38,803 bases of DNA. Origin: Acidobacteriota bacterium (lineage in GTDB: Bacteria; Acidobacteriota; Terriglobia; Terriglobales; Acidobacteriaceae). A program made the translations under genes and the position numbers. Every line of letters begins with the position of its first letter. Position 1 is the first letter of the stretch. The notes beneath the pieces are model-generated. The model worked only from the letters and a program-made list of their open reading frames with translations, had not been told where the DNA came from and made no database searches. Positions 23,641 through 32,723 of this stretch are shown one piece after another. The stretch covers positions 1-38,803 of the forward strand of contig JABBOG010000035.1 in assembly GCA_019351975.1 (NCBI GenBank), given 5' to 3'.

Positions 23641-25629
23641 ATGGACTTCCAGCTCGTCTCTGAATATCGGCCGCAAGGCGACCAGCCACGTGCGATCGCG
23701 GAACTCGTCTCCGGCATCCACGCAGGGGATAAAGACCAGGTGCTGCTTGGCGTCACCGGATCAGGCAAGACCTTCACAATGGCCAAAGTCATTGCTGAAC
23801 TGAATCGTCCTGCGCTGATTCTTGCGCACAACAAGACGCTTGCCGCGCAGCTGTATCACGAGTTCAAACAGTTCTTTCCGAACAACGCCGTTGAATACTT
23901 CGTCTCCTACTATGACTACTATCAGCCGGAGGCTTACATTCCGGCAGGCGATCTCTACATCGAGAAAGAATCGACGATCAACGACGAGTTAGATAAGCTA
24001 CGACTCTCGGCGACGCGGAGTTTGTTCGAGCGGCGCGACGCGATTATCGTCAGTTCCGTCTCCTGCATCTACGGGCTCGGTTCTCCAGAGGCTTATTACG
24101 GCATGCTGCTGCTGCTCGAAAAGGGACAGAAGCTCAAGCGTGAAGACATCACGCGTCGCCTGGTTGAGATTCTTTACGAGCGCAATGATGTTGATTTTCG
24201 CCGTGGAACGTTTCGGGTTCGCGGCGATGTCATTGAGGTCTACCCGACTTATGACGAGAACGCGTTTCGCATTGAGCTGTTTGGCGATGAGATCGATTCC
24301 CTCTCGCAGATCGACCCGCTGTTCGGCACTGTGAAGCAGAAGTATTCACGCCTTCCGATCTATCCGAAGAGCCACTATGTTGTTCTTCCGGAGCGGAAGA
24401 ATGCGGCCGTGAACAACATTCTGGCGGAGCTTGCAGACTGGGAGGCGCAGCTTGAGAAGGAGGGGCGGCTGGTGGAATCGCAACGCATTCACCAACGTAC
24501 CCGCTTCGATCTGGAGATGATTAAATCGGTGGGTTTTTGCCACGGTATTGAGAACTACTCGCGGCATTTTTCGGGCCGCCTTCCAGGTGAACCGCCGCCA
24601 ACGCTGCTGGATTACTTTCCGCGGGACTTTCTTGTCTTTATCGATGAGTCACACGTTACCGTGCCGCAGCTTCACGGGATGTGGCACGGCGATCGTTCGC
24701 GGAAGCAAAATCTTGTGGACTATGGTTTCCGGCTTCCTTCGGCGATGGACAATCGCCCGCTGCGCTTTGAGGAGTTTGAGACTCGAGTTGGGCAAACGAT
24801 CTATGTTTCGGCAACGCCAGGGCCTTTCGAGCTTACAAAATCAGCGGGCGTGGTCGTTGAGCAGATCATTCGACCTACAGGACTTGTGGATCCGCAGGTA
24901 GAGATCCGGCCAGTCAAAGGGCAGATCGATGATCTACTCGCAGAGATTCGCGAACGTGCGGCCACGAATCAGCGCGTACTGGTGACGACGCTCACGAAGC
25001 GTATGGCGGAAGACCTTGCGAATTACTACACGGAGGTCGGCGTGCGGTGTCGTTATATGCATTCGGAGATCGAGACGCTAGAGCGGATTCGACTGCTGCG
25101 CGATCTTCGCAAGGGCGAGTATGACGTGCTCATCGGCATCAATCTTTTGCGCGAAGGGCTGGACTTGCCGGAGGTTTCGCTGGTCGCAATCCTTGATGCG
25201 GACAAGGAAGGTTTTCTTCGTTCGCAGGGCTCGTTGATCCAAACTATCGGGCGAGCCGCGCGCCATCTCGAAGGCCGCGCGATTCTGTACGCAGACAAGA
25301 TGACGGATTCGATGCGTCGCGCGATCGACGAGACGGACCGTCGGCGGGAGAAGCAGGTCGCCTATAACGCCGAGCACGGAATCACGCCGCAGACTGTCAT
25401 TCGAGGTATCGACGACTCACTCGCAACCATACTCAAGGCGGACTATGCTGATCTCACCGAAGACAGTGCAACGCTTCCCGAGTTCAGCACTCAGGCAGAG
25501 CTCGACAGCTACATCGCGAACCTGGAAAGCGACATGCGGGAGGCCGCGAAGAAGTTCGAATTTGAGAAGGCAGCGAAGCTACGCGATACGGTCAAAGACC
25601 TGCGCACGAAGGAATTTCTCTTCAGCTAG
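23641..25629 (+). CDS. uvrB: UvrABC system protein B (excinuclease helicase subunit)
   Basis: UvrB checks DNA damage, loads UvrC and uses ATP in nucleotide excision repair. The 662-residue product matches the family length and features: Walker A GVTGSGKT (37-44), the beta-hairpin region with [12 protein letters not shown], the [12 protein letters not shown] segment, DEAD-like DESH motif in VFIDESHV, motifs V/VI with [13 protein letters not shown] and QTIGRAARH, and the C-terminal UVR helix pair (about 625-660) that contacts UvrC. The frame is open upstream to 22852, but the family start [16 protein letters not shown] fixes the ATG at 23641. No LexA-like operator could be recognised in the 30-bp space to the divergent phosphatase gene. 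A hairpin follows at 25670-25696. Confidence 0.97.
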   Translation: MDFQLVSEYRPQGDQPRAIAELVSGIHAGDKDQVLLGVTGSGKTFTMAKVIAELNRPALILAHNKTLAAQLYHEFKQFFPNNAVEYFVSYYDYYQPEAYIPAGDLYIEKESTINDELDKLRLSATRSLFERRDAIIVSSVSCIYGLGSPEAYYGMLLLLEKGQKLKREDITRRLVEILYERNDVDFRRGTFRVRGDVIEVYPTYDENAFRIELFGDEIDSLSQIDPLFGTVKQKYSRLPIYPKSHYVVLPERKNAAVNNILAELADWEAQLEKEGRLVESQRIHQRTRFDLEMIKSVGFCHGIENYSRHFSGRLPGEPPPTLLDYFPRDFLVFIDESHVTVPQLHGMWHGDRSRKQNLVDYGFRLPSAMDNRPLRFEEFETRVGQTIYVSATPGPFELTKSAGVVVEQIIRPTGLVDPQVEIRPVKGQIDDLLAEIRERAATNQRVLVTTLTKRMAEDLANYYTEVGVRCRYMHSEIETLERIRLLRDLRKGEYDVLIGINLLREGLDLPEVSLVAILDADKEGFLRSQGSLIQTIGRAARHLEGRAILYADKMTDSMRRAIDETDRRREKQVAYNAEHGITPQTVIRGIDDSLATILKADYADLTEDSATLPEFSTQAELDSYIANLESDMREAAKKFEFEKAAKLRDTVKDLRTKEFLFS

Positions 25630-25669
25630 CGTTCGAGGGATGCATCAACAGAGCAACCTCCGTCTCGAG

Positions 25670-25696
25670 CAGTGCAACAGGACATCTGTTGCACTG
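25670..25696. terminator. Perfect 11-bp hairpin between uvrB and the carboxylesterase gene
   Basis: CAGTGCAACAG (25670-25680) and CTGTTGCACTG (25686-25696) form a perfect stem with the 5-nt loop GACAT, 41 nt after the uvrB stop and in the convergent gap before the esterase end. It is symmetric and could stop transcription from both sides. No U-tract is present. Confidence 0.6.
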
Positions 25697-25804
25697 TAGC
25701 ATTGCATGTTCCTTTGGCATTGCTTGTCAGAGACGGTAGTGAGTTCATTGCCACAGCACAGTGAAAGAGCGCTACGGCTGCGTCGTTTCGCTCCTTTCGC
25801 GAGA

Positions 25805-27358
25805 TCATGCTTCGAGCATTCCATCCCAGAGTCTCAGTTCATTCTCCTGAGGTCGCTCTTCCACCCGACTTACTGTGTCCAGCACCATCGTCTCCCTGGC
25901 TGCCAGCGTGTAGCGCGGCCACTGTGCCAACCCCCTGGCGCCAGGTGTTTCGCCCTTCATAAACGCGACCCACGCATCGTGCATCTGCCTGGCCAGAGCC
26001 ACCTCCTGCGCTACATTTTCGATATCCATCTGCGGTTTGTTCCACACCAACCCTACATCTTCGGAGTGGTATGCTTCGCCCTTCATTCTGCCGTCGGTGT
26101 GCGCAAAATCCAGGCGGTACATCCAGACCTCACCGCCGCCCTTGACCTGCGCGTCCGCCACGCGCACGCTGGGCACCCAATACTCCTCGGCCGTCACCGC
26201 GCGTATCCGCAACTGCTGCGCGGTCATCTGCGGATAGAGTGCCTTGTACTTCGCATACACTTCATCGAACTTCGCCAGCGTCATATTGCCGAGGTCTGCC
26301 GCCGTCGGATCATGCTGCGGATGCGGCCCGATAAACAACGAGCTCTCGTCACGGTTGGTACCAATTAAAAGTCGCTTTCCTTTTGCCGACCCCGCCGCGA
26401 TCAGCTTCAAAGGCCAATCCGGCATGACGTCTCCATCGATCTCCGGACGCAACGGAAAATGCTGCGGCCATCCAGCGATAAACTTTACCTGCGCAGCGAT
26501 CAATTCATCGGCAGGGGCCGTCTTCAGTTGCTGCAACCGGCTCGCACCCCAGATGTCCCCAAATCCCTTCCCGACGGCCTGGGCATTTCTCTTCGGCCAT
26601 ATGCGCTCCGCTCCACCGCTCTCCGAGATCATCTGTGAAAACAAACCCTGTGCTTGCGGGATGCCCATCAGGTCGTCCGTCAGCTTCGCGCCTGCAGACT
26701 CACCGCCTACCGTTACCCTTGCAGGATCGCCGCCGAATGCTGCGATATTGTCCTTCACCCATTCCAGACCACATAACAGATCCCGCAGCGCATTGTTCGC
26801 GCTTCCGGCATACGCTTCACCCAGCAGCGGCTCCATGTCCACAAACCCGAATACCCCGAGCCGGTACGCCAGCGTGACGACGATCACGCCCTCGCGCGCA
26901 AACTCGCCGCCATCGAACTCCTTCGAGAACGCATCTCCACCGGTGTATCCGCCTCCGTGGATCCATACAAACACTGGCAGTCCGGCCTTCACGTCTGCGA
27001 CCTGAGGCGTCCACACGTTCAGGTACAGACAGTCCTCGCTCTGGGGGACATTCTTTTCTCCATCCTGCATCGCAGCCGAAGCAAACTTCGTCGCGTTGCG
27101 CTCGCCTTTCCAAGCCACAAGCTTCAGTGGTGGCTTGAATCGAAGGCGCCCCAAAGGCGGCTCCGCGAACGGTACACCCCTGAACACGCGCACGCCGTCC
27201 ACTACGTCTCCGCGCAACCTGCCGCACGGCGCTTTGACGACAGCAGTAGCCGTTGCGACAGGCTGCACCGTATCCTGCGCCCATAACCCGCTTACCGAAA
27301 GCGCCGCAGCCGACGCTCCCACCACAAACTCTCTTCGCGACACGCCTGTCTTCAGCAT
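25805..27358 (-). CDS. Tat-exported type-B carboxylesterase/lipase family protein
   Basis: The enzyme hydrolyses carboxylic esters; the natural substrate is unknown. The 517-residue product starts with a twin-arginine signal (SRREFVVG, residues 7-14, followed by an Ala-rich hydrophobic run and cleavage near LWAQ). The alpha/beta-hydrolase fold is complete: FRGVPFAEPPLG, the SEDCLYLNVWTP signature, oxyanion HGGG (134-137), nucleophile Ser221 in GESAGA, acid Glu338 in NRDESS and His431 in YHSEDVG. Such enzymes often remove acyl groups from plant polysaccharide or aromatic esters. ATG at 27358 has GGCGGG directly beside it, a poor Shine-Dalgarno spacing. Divergent from the peroxiredoxin-like gene (56 bp between starts). 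Confidence 0.93.
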   Translation of the reverse strand: MLKTGVSRREFVVGASAAALSVSGLWAQDTVQPVATATAVVKAPCGRLRGDVVDGVRVFRGVPFAEPPLGRLRFKPPLKLVAWKGERNATKFASAAMQDGEKNVPQSEDCLYLNVWTPQVADVKAGLPVFVWIHGGGYTGGDAFSKEFDGGEFAREGVIVVTLAYRLGVFGFVDMEPLLGEAYAGSANNALRDLLCGLEWVKDNIAAFGGDPARVTVGGESAGAKLTDDLMGIPQAQGLFSQMISESGGAERIWPKRNAQAVGKGFGDIWGASRLQQLKTAPADELIAAQVKFIAGWPQHFPLRPEIDGDVMPDWPLKLIAAGSAKGKRLLIGTNRDESSLFIGPHPQHDPTAADLGNMTLAKFDEVYAKYKALYPQMTAQQLRIRAVTAEEYWVPSVRVADAQVKGGGEVWMYRLDFAHTDGRMKGEAYHSEDVGLVWNKPQMDIENVAQEVALARQMHDAWVAFMKGETPGARGLAQWPRYTLAARETMVLDTVSRVEERPQENELRLWDGMLEA

Positions 27359-27414
27359 CCCGCCATTCTAGTCCCGCAAACGCAGTTTTATCCTGAAGTT
27401 CTACACTGGTATGG

Positions 27415-28113
27415 ATGCCGCGCCCTATCGATCTACAAACACAGCTCGACAACATTACCTCGCAGACGCGGTCTCTCGTGCAGCCCGAGCGCCTTGCCAT
27501 CACCGACGCCGCCGTACACGAACTCTATTCCACCGGCATCGAAGAGCGTATCCTTCCTGTCGGTGCCATCGCACCAAGCTTCGACCTGCCTGACGCCATT
27601 AACGGAAAGCTGGTGCGGTCTTCCGATCTGCTCGCCCTCGGACCGCTCATCGTCAGCTTCTTCCGCGGCCGGTGGTGCCCTTACTGCATTACCGAGCTTC
27701 AGGCCTGGCAGGCTGCCTTCCCCGCCGTGCGCGAGCGTGGCGCGCTCCTCGTAGCCATCTCTCCGCAACTTGCTCGCCAGAATGATTTCACCGTCCAGCA
27801 TCACTCACTCACGTTTCCTCTGCTTACCGACGCAGGATCGACGCTCGCAGAAGCCTTCGGTATTGCGTACACCGTCCCTGAGCCTCTACAGCGACACTAT
27901 CGCTCCATCCTCATCAACATCCCGTTCGTCAACGGCACGCAGACCGCGCCCGACGGCACTGATACAACCTGGCGGCTGCCACTGCCAGCCACCTTTGTCA
28001 TCCGGCCGACCCAAGCACCGGACGGAAGCATCAGCGGGCGCATCGTCTTTGCCGAGGCTCACGCTGACCACCGCGTCCGCCCCGACCCCGAGGACGTCCT
28101 CGCAGTCCTGTAG
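27415..28113 (+). CDS. Peroxiredoxin-like (AhpC/TSA family) protein
   Basis: The 232-residue product is a thioredoxin-fold protein of the AhpC/TSA group. A roughly 45-residue helical N-terminal extension precedes the fold (APSFDLPDAINGK at about 53-65). The redox motif RGRWCPYC puts Cys88 and Cys91 in a CxxC pair, as in atypical peroxiredoxins or thiol-disulfide reductases. It has no signal peptide, so it should act in the cytoplasm, reducing peroxides with thioredoxin as probable partner. The ATG at 27415 is four bases after an out-of-frame ATG. Its stop lies 15 nt from the stop of the converging outer-membrane gene, within a small hairpin. Confidence 0.88.
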   Translation: MPRPIDLQTQLDNITSQTRSLVQPERLAITDAAVHELYSTGIEERILPVGAIAPSFDLPDAINGKLVRSSDLLALGPLIVSFFRGRWCPYCITELQAWQAAFPAVRERGALLVAISPQLARQNDFTVQHHSLTFPLLTDAGSTLAEAFGIAYTVPEPLQRHYRSILINIPFVNGTQTAPDGTDTTWRLPLPATFVIRPTQAPDGSISGRIVFAEAHADHRVRPDPEDVLAVL

Positions 28114-28134
28114 GTTGTAGTGGCTGCCCTACAG
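28108..28134. terminator. Small hairpin spanning both stop codons of a convergent pair
   Basis: CTGTAGG (28108-28114) and CCTACAG (28128-28134) pair over 7 bp across a 13-nt loop, and cover the stop codons of both the peroxiredoxin-like gene and the outer-membrane gene. It is a candidate bidirectional terminator; stem is short and no U-tract follows. Confidence 0.35.
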
Positions 28135-28752
28135 ACGAAAGTACACGCCGATGGCCGGTTCATCCGTATGCGTATACGCGCCGCTCGACGGATAGAGTGA
28201 GGTCAAATCAGGTGCCTTATAGAAGACGCTGCGGTACTGCAGGCGCAGGCCAAGGTGCGGCAGAAGACCCCAGTCCACACCCAGGCCATACTCAAACAAA
28301 GGCTCTGTGGCAGTCTTGGTGTCGGCTTGACCTGCACTCGGAACATCCACCAGCAGCCCTGCACCAGCCAATGCAAACGGCCTCAGATTGAGCAGATGCA
28401 ACGAAACGACCCAGTCGGCCGTCACCTCATGCGCGTTGGCAGATACGGCGGCAGGCGACTCCGGAGTGCAGCCAAAGGCCGGACAAAACACCGGATTCGG
28501 ATCATATACCTCGTTCCCACGGTTATAGGAGTAGGTTCCTTCAAATCCGACCAGCGGATTGACAATGTGCCGAACCTCGAAGAGGCCACCCGCCGAGTTC
28601 GATGGGCTTTCAACCAGCTGATTTCCACTGGAGTTGTTCTCGTAGGCTCCAAGGAAGCTGGCCGCGAGATCGGTCTGCGCCTGCACCGGCGCCGCACCAA
28701 CCGTAGCTATCGCAACAAGAAAAGCAATTGGAAACATCGCTCTCATACCCAT
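28129..28752 (-). CDS. Small outer-membrane beta-barrel protein
   Basis: The 207-residue product has a signal peptide (about 1-27, ending PVQAQ), then alternating amphipathic strands ending in phenylalanine-arginine-leucine (VYFRL), typical of 8-stranded outer-membrane barrels of the opacity/OmpA type. Two cysteines in a surface-like loop (CPAFGC) may form a disulfide. No function can be assigned; it resembles small acidobacterial porin-like or adhesin proteins. AGGAGG lies four bases before ATG 28752 and ten before ATG 28746, so either start is possible; the frame continues to 28938 but that part has no signal-peptide character. Divergent from the GH2 enzyme gene. Confidence 0.75.
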   Translation of the reverse strand: MGMRAMFPIAFLVAIATVGAAPVQAQTDLAASFLGAYENNSSGNQLVESPSNSAGGLFEVRHIVNPLVGFEGTYSYNRGNEVYDPNPVFCPAFGCTPESPAAVSANAHEVTADWVVSLHLLNLRPFALAGAGLLVDVPSAGQADTKTATEPLFEYGLGVDWGLLPHLGLRLQYRSVFYKAPDLTSLYPSSGAYTHTDEPAIGVYFRL

Positions 28753-28951
28753 AAGGCCTCCTGCTCTGCGTTTGGCTGTTTGGGTTGCATGAGGCTTGCG
28801 CTCGCGCGACCCCTTGCACCGTTGGATGCTGACAAAAGAATTTGCGTCATTCAAAGCGAGTCCTGCAAACATGCATTTCCCAGGTTCGCTGACAAAGGCA
28901 AAAAGCGATGTTATCGTTATCGAGACTTGTAGACGCAATCAAAATCCCAAC

Positions 28952-28966
28952 GGAGAACGCGAATTG
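28952..28966 (+). promoter_or_regulatory. Ribosome-binding site that decides a TTG start
   Basis: GGAG at 28952-28955 is followed after eight bases by TTG (28964-28966), which opens the frame at MPLSRRKFLK, a canonical twin-arginine signal. The upstream ATG codons in the same frame (28796 region, 28871) have no Shine-Dalgarno and would put 37 or more residues before the twin arginines. Confidence 0.65.
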
Positions 28967-31900
28967 CCGCTATCCAGGCGCAAGTTTCTAAAGAGTTCCA
29001 TCATCGCCGCGAGTGAAATTGCCGCGCCCATGCTTCCCAGCGTCATCTCCTCCGTGTCTGCGGCGGAAGTCGGCCCCGCGCCATCGACGAGCAGCCACGA
29101 AGTGCCCTCTGCCGGATACACGCGAGGCATTGGCGTCTATCCGGGCAGCGCCGAAGACATCTTCTCTCCCACACTGCGCGCCGGAGACTCCACCTATCGC
29201 AATCTGGCACTGCGCCGCCCCGCGACCCACTCCAGCAGCTACGACTACAACCTCACCTCGCAACTGATCACCGACGGCATCACAGCCACAGAGCTCCCAC
29301 GATGGGTGGCTGTCTCCACGAACATCGACGGTCCGCTCCCAAAGACCGACCGCGAGATCATCCTCGACCACTTCCCTCCCATGGGCATCCCCTTGGAAGG
29401 TTCGCCCGTCTCCGTTGTGGTTCAACTCGCTGGCGGCATCGCACCACCCGAAGTCGACACCATCGCTGTCTGCGTCATCCTGCCAGACATCATCCCGTCC
29501 GGCGGCCTCAACTTCAGGATATCGGCCTCCGACGACGGCAGAAACTGGCAGCAGGTAGGCTCCGCCGAACTCCCGCAGGGCACCTCGCCAGAGAACTATC
29601 CACCCAGCCTGCTCGATACCTCGAAGGTCTTCTTCCCCTCGATTCCTTTGCAGCAAAGCAGCAAAAGCCGCTACTACCAGATCACCTGCGCGTTCATCAA
29701 CAGTAGCTTTGATTCCAGCTTTCTCCGCTGGCAGATCGGCCAGGTTGAGTTCTACCGGGACCGCCAGCGCGTGGAAGTTGGTGGCCCCTACAGCTTCACC
29801 AGCGCATGGATGAGCGCGGGCTCCTCGGAAGAGTGGGTCTCCGTCGACCTCGGTGTTGCCTGCGTCTTCGACCGCGTCGTTCTTCACTGGATCGCGCGCG
29901 CAGCCGAGGGGAGCATTCAAGTCTCCAACGATGCTCACACATGGAGCGACGTCCACGCCCTCACTGAGCAGACCTCGCAGGTCGACGACCTCCGTCTCGC
30001 AAAGCCCGCGCGCGCACGATACGTCCGCGTTCTCATGACCCGCCCCACATCTTCCGACGGATATATCCTCAGTGAGCTGGAAGTCTACGGCCATGGCGGT
30101 CTGGTTGCGCATCCCGCGCCCGCGCCTGCCGCGCATGCCGACGGCGGCATCGATCTCGCCGGCGGCGGATGGCGCGTGGAGCGCAGCAACATTGCCGCCT
30201 CCACAGGAGAGGTCCTCTCTCAGGCGGGCTATAAAGACACCACATGGCTTATCGCCACCGTTCCTGGCACCGTGCTCACCTCGTTCTACAACGCAGGCGC
30301 CATCCCCGACCCGAACTTCGGCCAGAACCAGCTCTACATCTCCGACGCTTACTTCTGCTCCGACTTCTGGTATCGCACCGAGTTCGCCACACCTCCGTCC
30401 GCACCGAATACCCTTCAGTGGCTCAACTTCGACGGTATTAACTGGAAGGCCAGCATCTATCTCAACGGAGAAAAGCTTGGCCGCATCGAAGGCGGCTTTA
30501 CGGCTGCGCAGTTCAATGTCACAGGAAAGCTTCTTCCCGGCAAAGCCAATGCCCTTGCCGTACTGATCGAAGCAAACGCTACACCCGGCAGCACCAAGCA
30601 GAAGACCTTCGAGTCTCCCGGACGCAACGGCGGCGCGCTCGGTGCCGACAACCCCACGTATCACGCCTCCATCGGCTGGGACTGGATTCCAACCATTCGC
30701 GGCCGCAACATCGGAATATGGGGGAACGTCTCGCTTACCTCCACCGGCGCTGTGACCCTCAGGTCGCCGTTTGTCTCCAGCACATTGCCTCTACCCGACA
30801 CGTCGACAGCTGACATCACCATTGAGGCTGATCTCGTCAACCACCGCGCACAGGAGATTCCCGGCACGCTCAACGTCCGCTTCGGATCCATCGAGATCGC
30901 TCACCCCACAACCGTTCCTGCATCGTCCACTATCAGCCTCAAGCTTGATCCATCGCAGTATTCCGAGTTGCATCTGCAGAACCCTCAGCTCTGGTGGCCG
31001 ACCGGCTACGGCGATCCGCACCTGTACGATGTGCAAATCGCTTTCGAAGCTGCCGACCACACTGTTTTCGACACAACCACCTTCAAGGCAGGCATCCGCC
31101 AGATGACCTACAGCGAAGACGGAGGCAAGCTCACGATGTTCATCAACGGCCGCCGCTTCATCTGCCGAGGCGGCAACTGGGGATTCGCCGAATCCATGCT
31201 GCGTTATCGCGCGCGCGAGTACGACGCCGCCGTTCGCTATCACCGCGAGATGAACTTCACCATGATCCGCAACTGGGTTGGCCAGGTCGGCGACGAAGCT
31301 TTCTACGACGCCTGCGACCGGAACGGAATTATGGTCTGGCAGGACTTCTGGCTCGCAAACCCCTGGGATGGCCCCGTCCCCAGCGATGATCCGTTGTTCC
31401 TCGCAAATGTCCGTAACCTGCTCCAACGCATCCGCAACCACGCCTCCATCGGCCTTTACTGCGGGCGCAACGAAGGCTATCCACCCAAGGTTCTTGAAGA
31501 AGGCATTCGTAATGCGATCGCGGAGCTTCACCCCGACATCCACTACATCCCAAGCTCAGCCGACGACGTTGTCAGCGGCCACGGCCCCTACCACGCACTC
31601 CCCCCCGTCGATTACTTCCGCATCGCCGACTCCAAGCTCCACAGCGAAATCGGTATGCCCAACATCCCTCCCTTGGACAGCGTTCGCCTCATGATGCCCG
31701 AAAACGTCATCTGGCCCCAGGGTCTGGAGTGGGGCCTGCACGACTTCTGCCTCAACGGCGCGCAGGGCGGCAAGTCCTTTCGCTCCCTCATCGACGACAG
31801 CTACGGCGGCGCACGCAACGCCGAAGAGTGGATCGCGCTCGCGCAGTTCCTCAACTACGAGGGCTACCGCGCCATGTTCGAGTCGCAGAGCAAGTACCGC

Positions 31901-32602
31901 GCCGGCCTTCTTCTCTGGATGAGCCACCCCTGCTGGCCATCCTTCGTATGGCAGACGTATGACTTCTACCTCGATCCCACAGCCGCCTACTTCGGCTGTA
32001 AAAAAGCCTCCGAGCCGCTCCATATCCAGTGGAACCGCGAGCTGGAAACCATCGAAGTCGTCAACTACAGCGCCGGAGACATTGCCGGCCTGAGCGTCAC
32101 GGCAGAGATCTTCAATATGAACGGCACCCGCATGGCGCACCAGACCGCAACCGTCGCCAGCAAAGAAGACAGCGTGGTCACCGCCTTCAGCATGGCGTAC
32201 CCCGCCGGCCTTTCATCTGTTCACTTCCTTCGCCTGTCGCTGGCTCAGGGAAGCCAGCTCCGTTCTACCAATGACTACATGCGGAGCCTCGACGAAGGCG
32301 ACTATCGCGCCATCCGACAGCTCGCGAAGGCGCACGTTCATGCGAGCACCACCACCAAGCGCGCATCCGACCTGTGGCAACTGACAACCGAGGTTCAGAA
32401 CACTTCAGCATGGCCAGCACTCATGACTCACCTCAAGGTCGTGCGCACCACCTCGGGCGACCGCATTCTTCCGGCTATCTACAGCGACAACTACATCACG
32501 CTCCTGCCCGGAGACAAGCGGTCCATCCAGACCGAGGTTCGGCACGCAGATACTCGCGGCGAAGCTCCAACGATCGTCGTCGAAGGCTTCAATATCCTTT
32601 AG
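28964..32602 (+). CDS. Tat-exported glycoside hydrolase family 2 enzyme with discoidin-like domains
   Basis: The product (1212 residues from the TTG) begins with the Tat signal LSRRKFLKSS. It then has a discoidin-like part (about 76-250, RNLALRRPATHSSSYD start), a clearer F5/8-type-C domain (about 270-380, ending YVRVLMTRP and LSELEVYGHG), a GH2 sugar-binding jelly roll (about 395-600), an Ig-like domain, a TIM barrel (about 720-990) and C-terminal beta domains. The catalytic pair is visible as acid/base Glu837 in CGRNEGYPP and nucleophile Glu895 in HSEIGMP. This pattern is closest to exo-beta-D-glucosaminidase or endo-beta-mannosidase members of GH2; the substrate is inferred. It would degrade chitosan-, mannan- or N-glycan-like polymers outside the cytoplasm. 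It stands alone, 121 nt before the exopolysaccharide cluster. Confidence 0.88.
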   Translation: MPLSRRKFLKSSIIAASEIAAPMLPSVISSVSAAEVGPAPSTSSHEVPSAGYTRGIGVYPGSAEDIFSPTLRAGDSTYRNLALRRPATHSSSYDYNLTSQLITDGITATELPRWVAVSTNIDGPLPKTDREIILDHFPPMGIPLEGSPVSVVVQLAGGIAPPEVDTIAVCVILPDIIPSGGLNFRISASDDGRNWQQVGSAELPQGTSPENYPPSLLDTSKVFFPSIPLQQSSKSRYYQITCAFINSSFDSSFLRWQIGQVEFYRDRQRVEVGGPYSFTSAWMSAGSSEEWVSVDLGVACVFDRVVLHWIARAAEGSIQVSNDAHTWSDVHALTEQTSQVDDLRLAKPARARYVRVLMTRPTSSDGYILSELEVYGHGGLVAHPAPAPAAHADGGIDLAGGGWRVERSNIAASTGEVLSQAGYKDTTWLIATVPGTVLTSFYNAGAIPDPNFGQNQLYISDAYFCSDFWYRTEFATPPSAPNTLQWLNFDGINWKASIYLNGEKLGRIEGGFTAAQFNVTGKLLPGKANALAVLIEANATPGSTKQKTFESPGRNGGALGADNPTYHASIGWDWIPTIRGRNIGIWGNVSLTSTGAVTLRSPFVSSTLPLPDTSTADITIEADLVNHRAQEIPGTLNVRFGSIEIAHPTTVPASSTISLKLDPSQYSELHLQNPQLWWPTGYGDPHLYDVQIAFEAADHTVFDTTTFKAGIRQMTYSEDGGKLTMFINGRRFICRGGNWGFAESMLRYRAREYDAAVRYHREMNFTMIRNWVGQVGDEAFYDACDRNGIMVWQDFWLANPWDGPVPSDDPLFLANVRNLLQRIRNHASIGLYCGRNEGYPPKVLEEGIRNAIAELHPDIHYIPSSADDVVSGHGPYHALPPVDYFRIADSKLHSEIGMPNIPPLDSVRLMMPENVIWPQGLEWGLHDFCLNGAQGGKSFRSLIDDSYGGARNAEEWIALAQFLNYEGYRAMFESQSKYRAGLLLWMSHPCWPSFVWQTYDFYLDPTAAYFGCKKASEPLHIQWNRELETIEVVNYSAGDIAGLSVTAEIFNMNGTRMAHQTATVASKEDSVVTAFSMAYPAGLSSVHFLRLSLAQGSQLRSTNDYMRSLDEGDYRAIRQLAKAHVHASTTTKRASDLWQLTTEVQNTSAWPALMTHLKVVRTTSGDRILPAIYSDNYITLLPGDKRSIQTEVRHADTRGEAPTIVVEGFNIL

Positions 32603-32709
32603 AGTGAGTACCATCCGACCTCATCCTACGCAGCCTGCGATCCGGCCGAAGACGTTGCTGCGGTAGATGTGGGACAATTCCGCCGAGCATAAAGCCGCTT
32701 CCTACATGG

Positions 32710-32723
32710 TAGACTGACGTCTA
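32710..32723. promoter_or_regulatory. Palindrome abutting the start of the SLBB export gene
   Basis: TAGAC (32710-32714) and GTCTA (32719-32723) flank TGAC and end exactly one base before the ATG at 32724. No Shine-Dalgarno is present in this leader. It could be an operator or a small hairpin at the start codon; too short to be sure. Confidence 0.3.
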
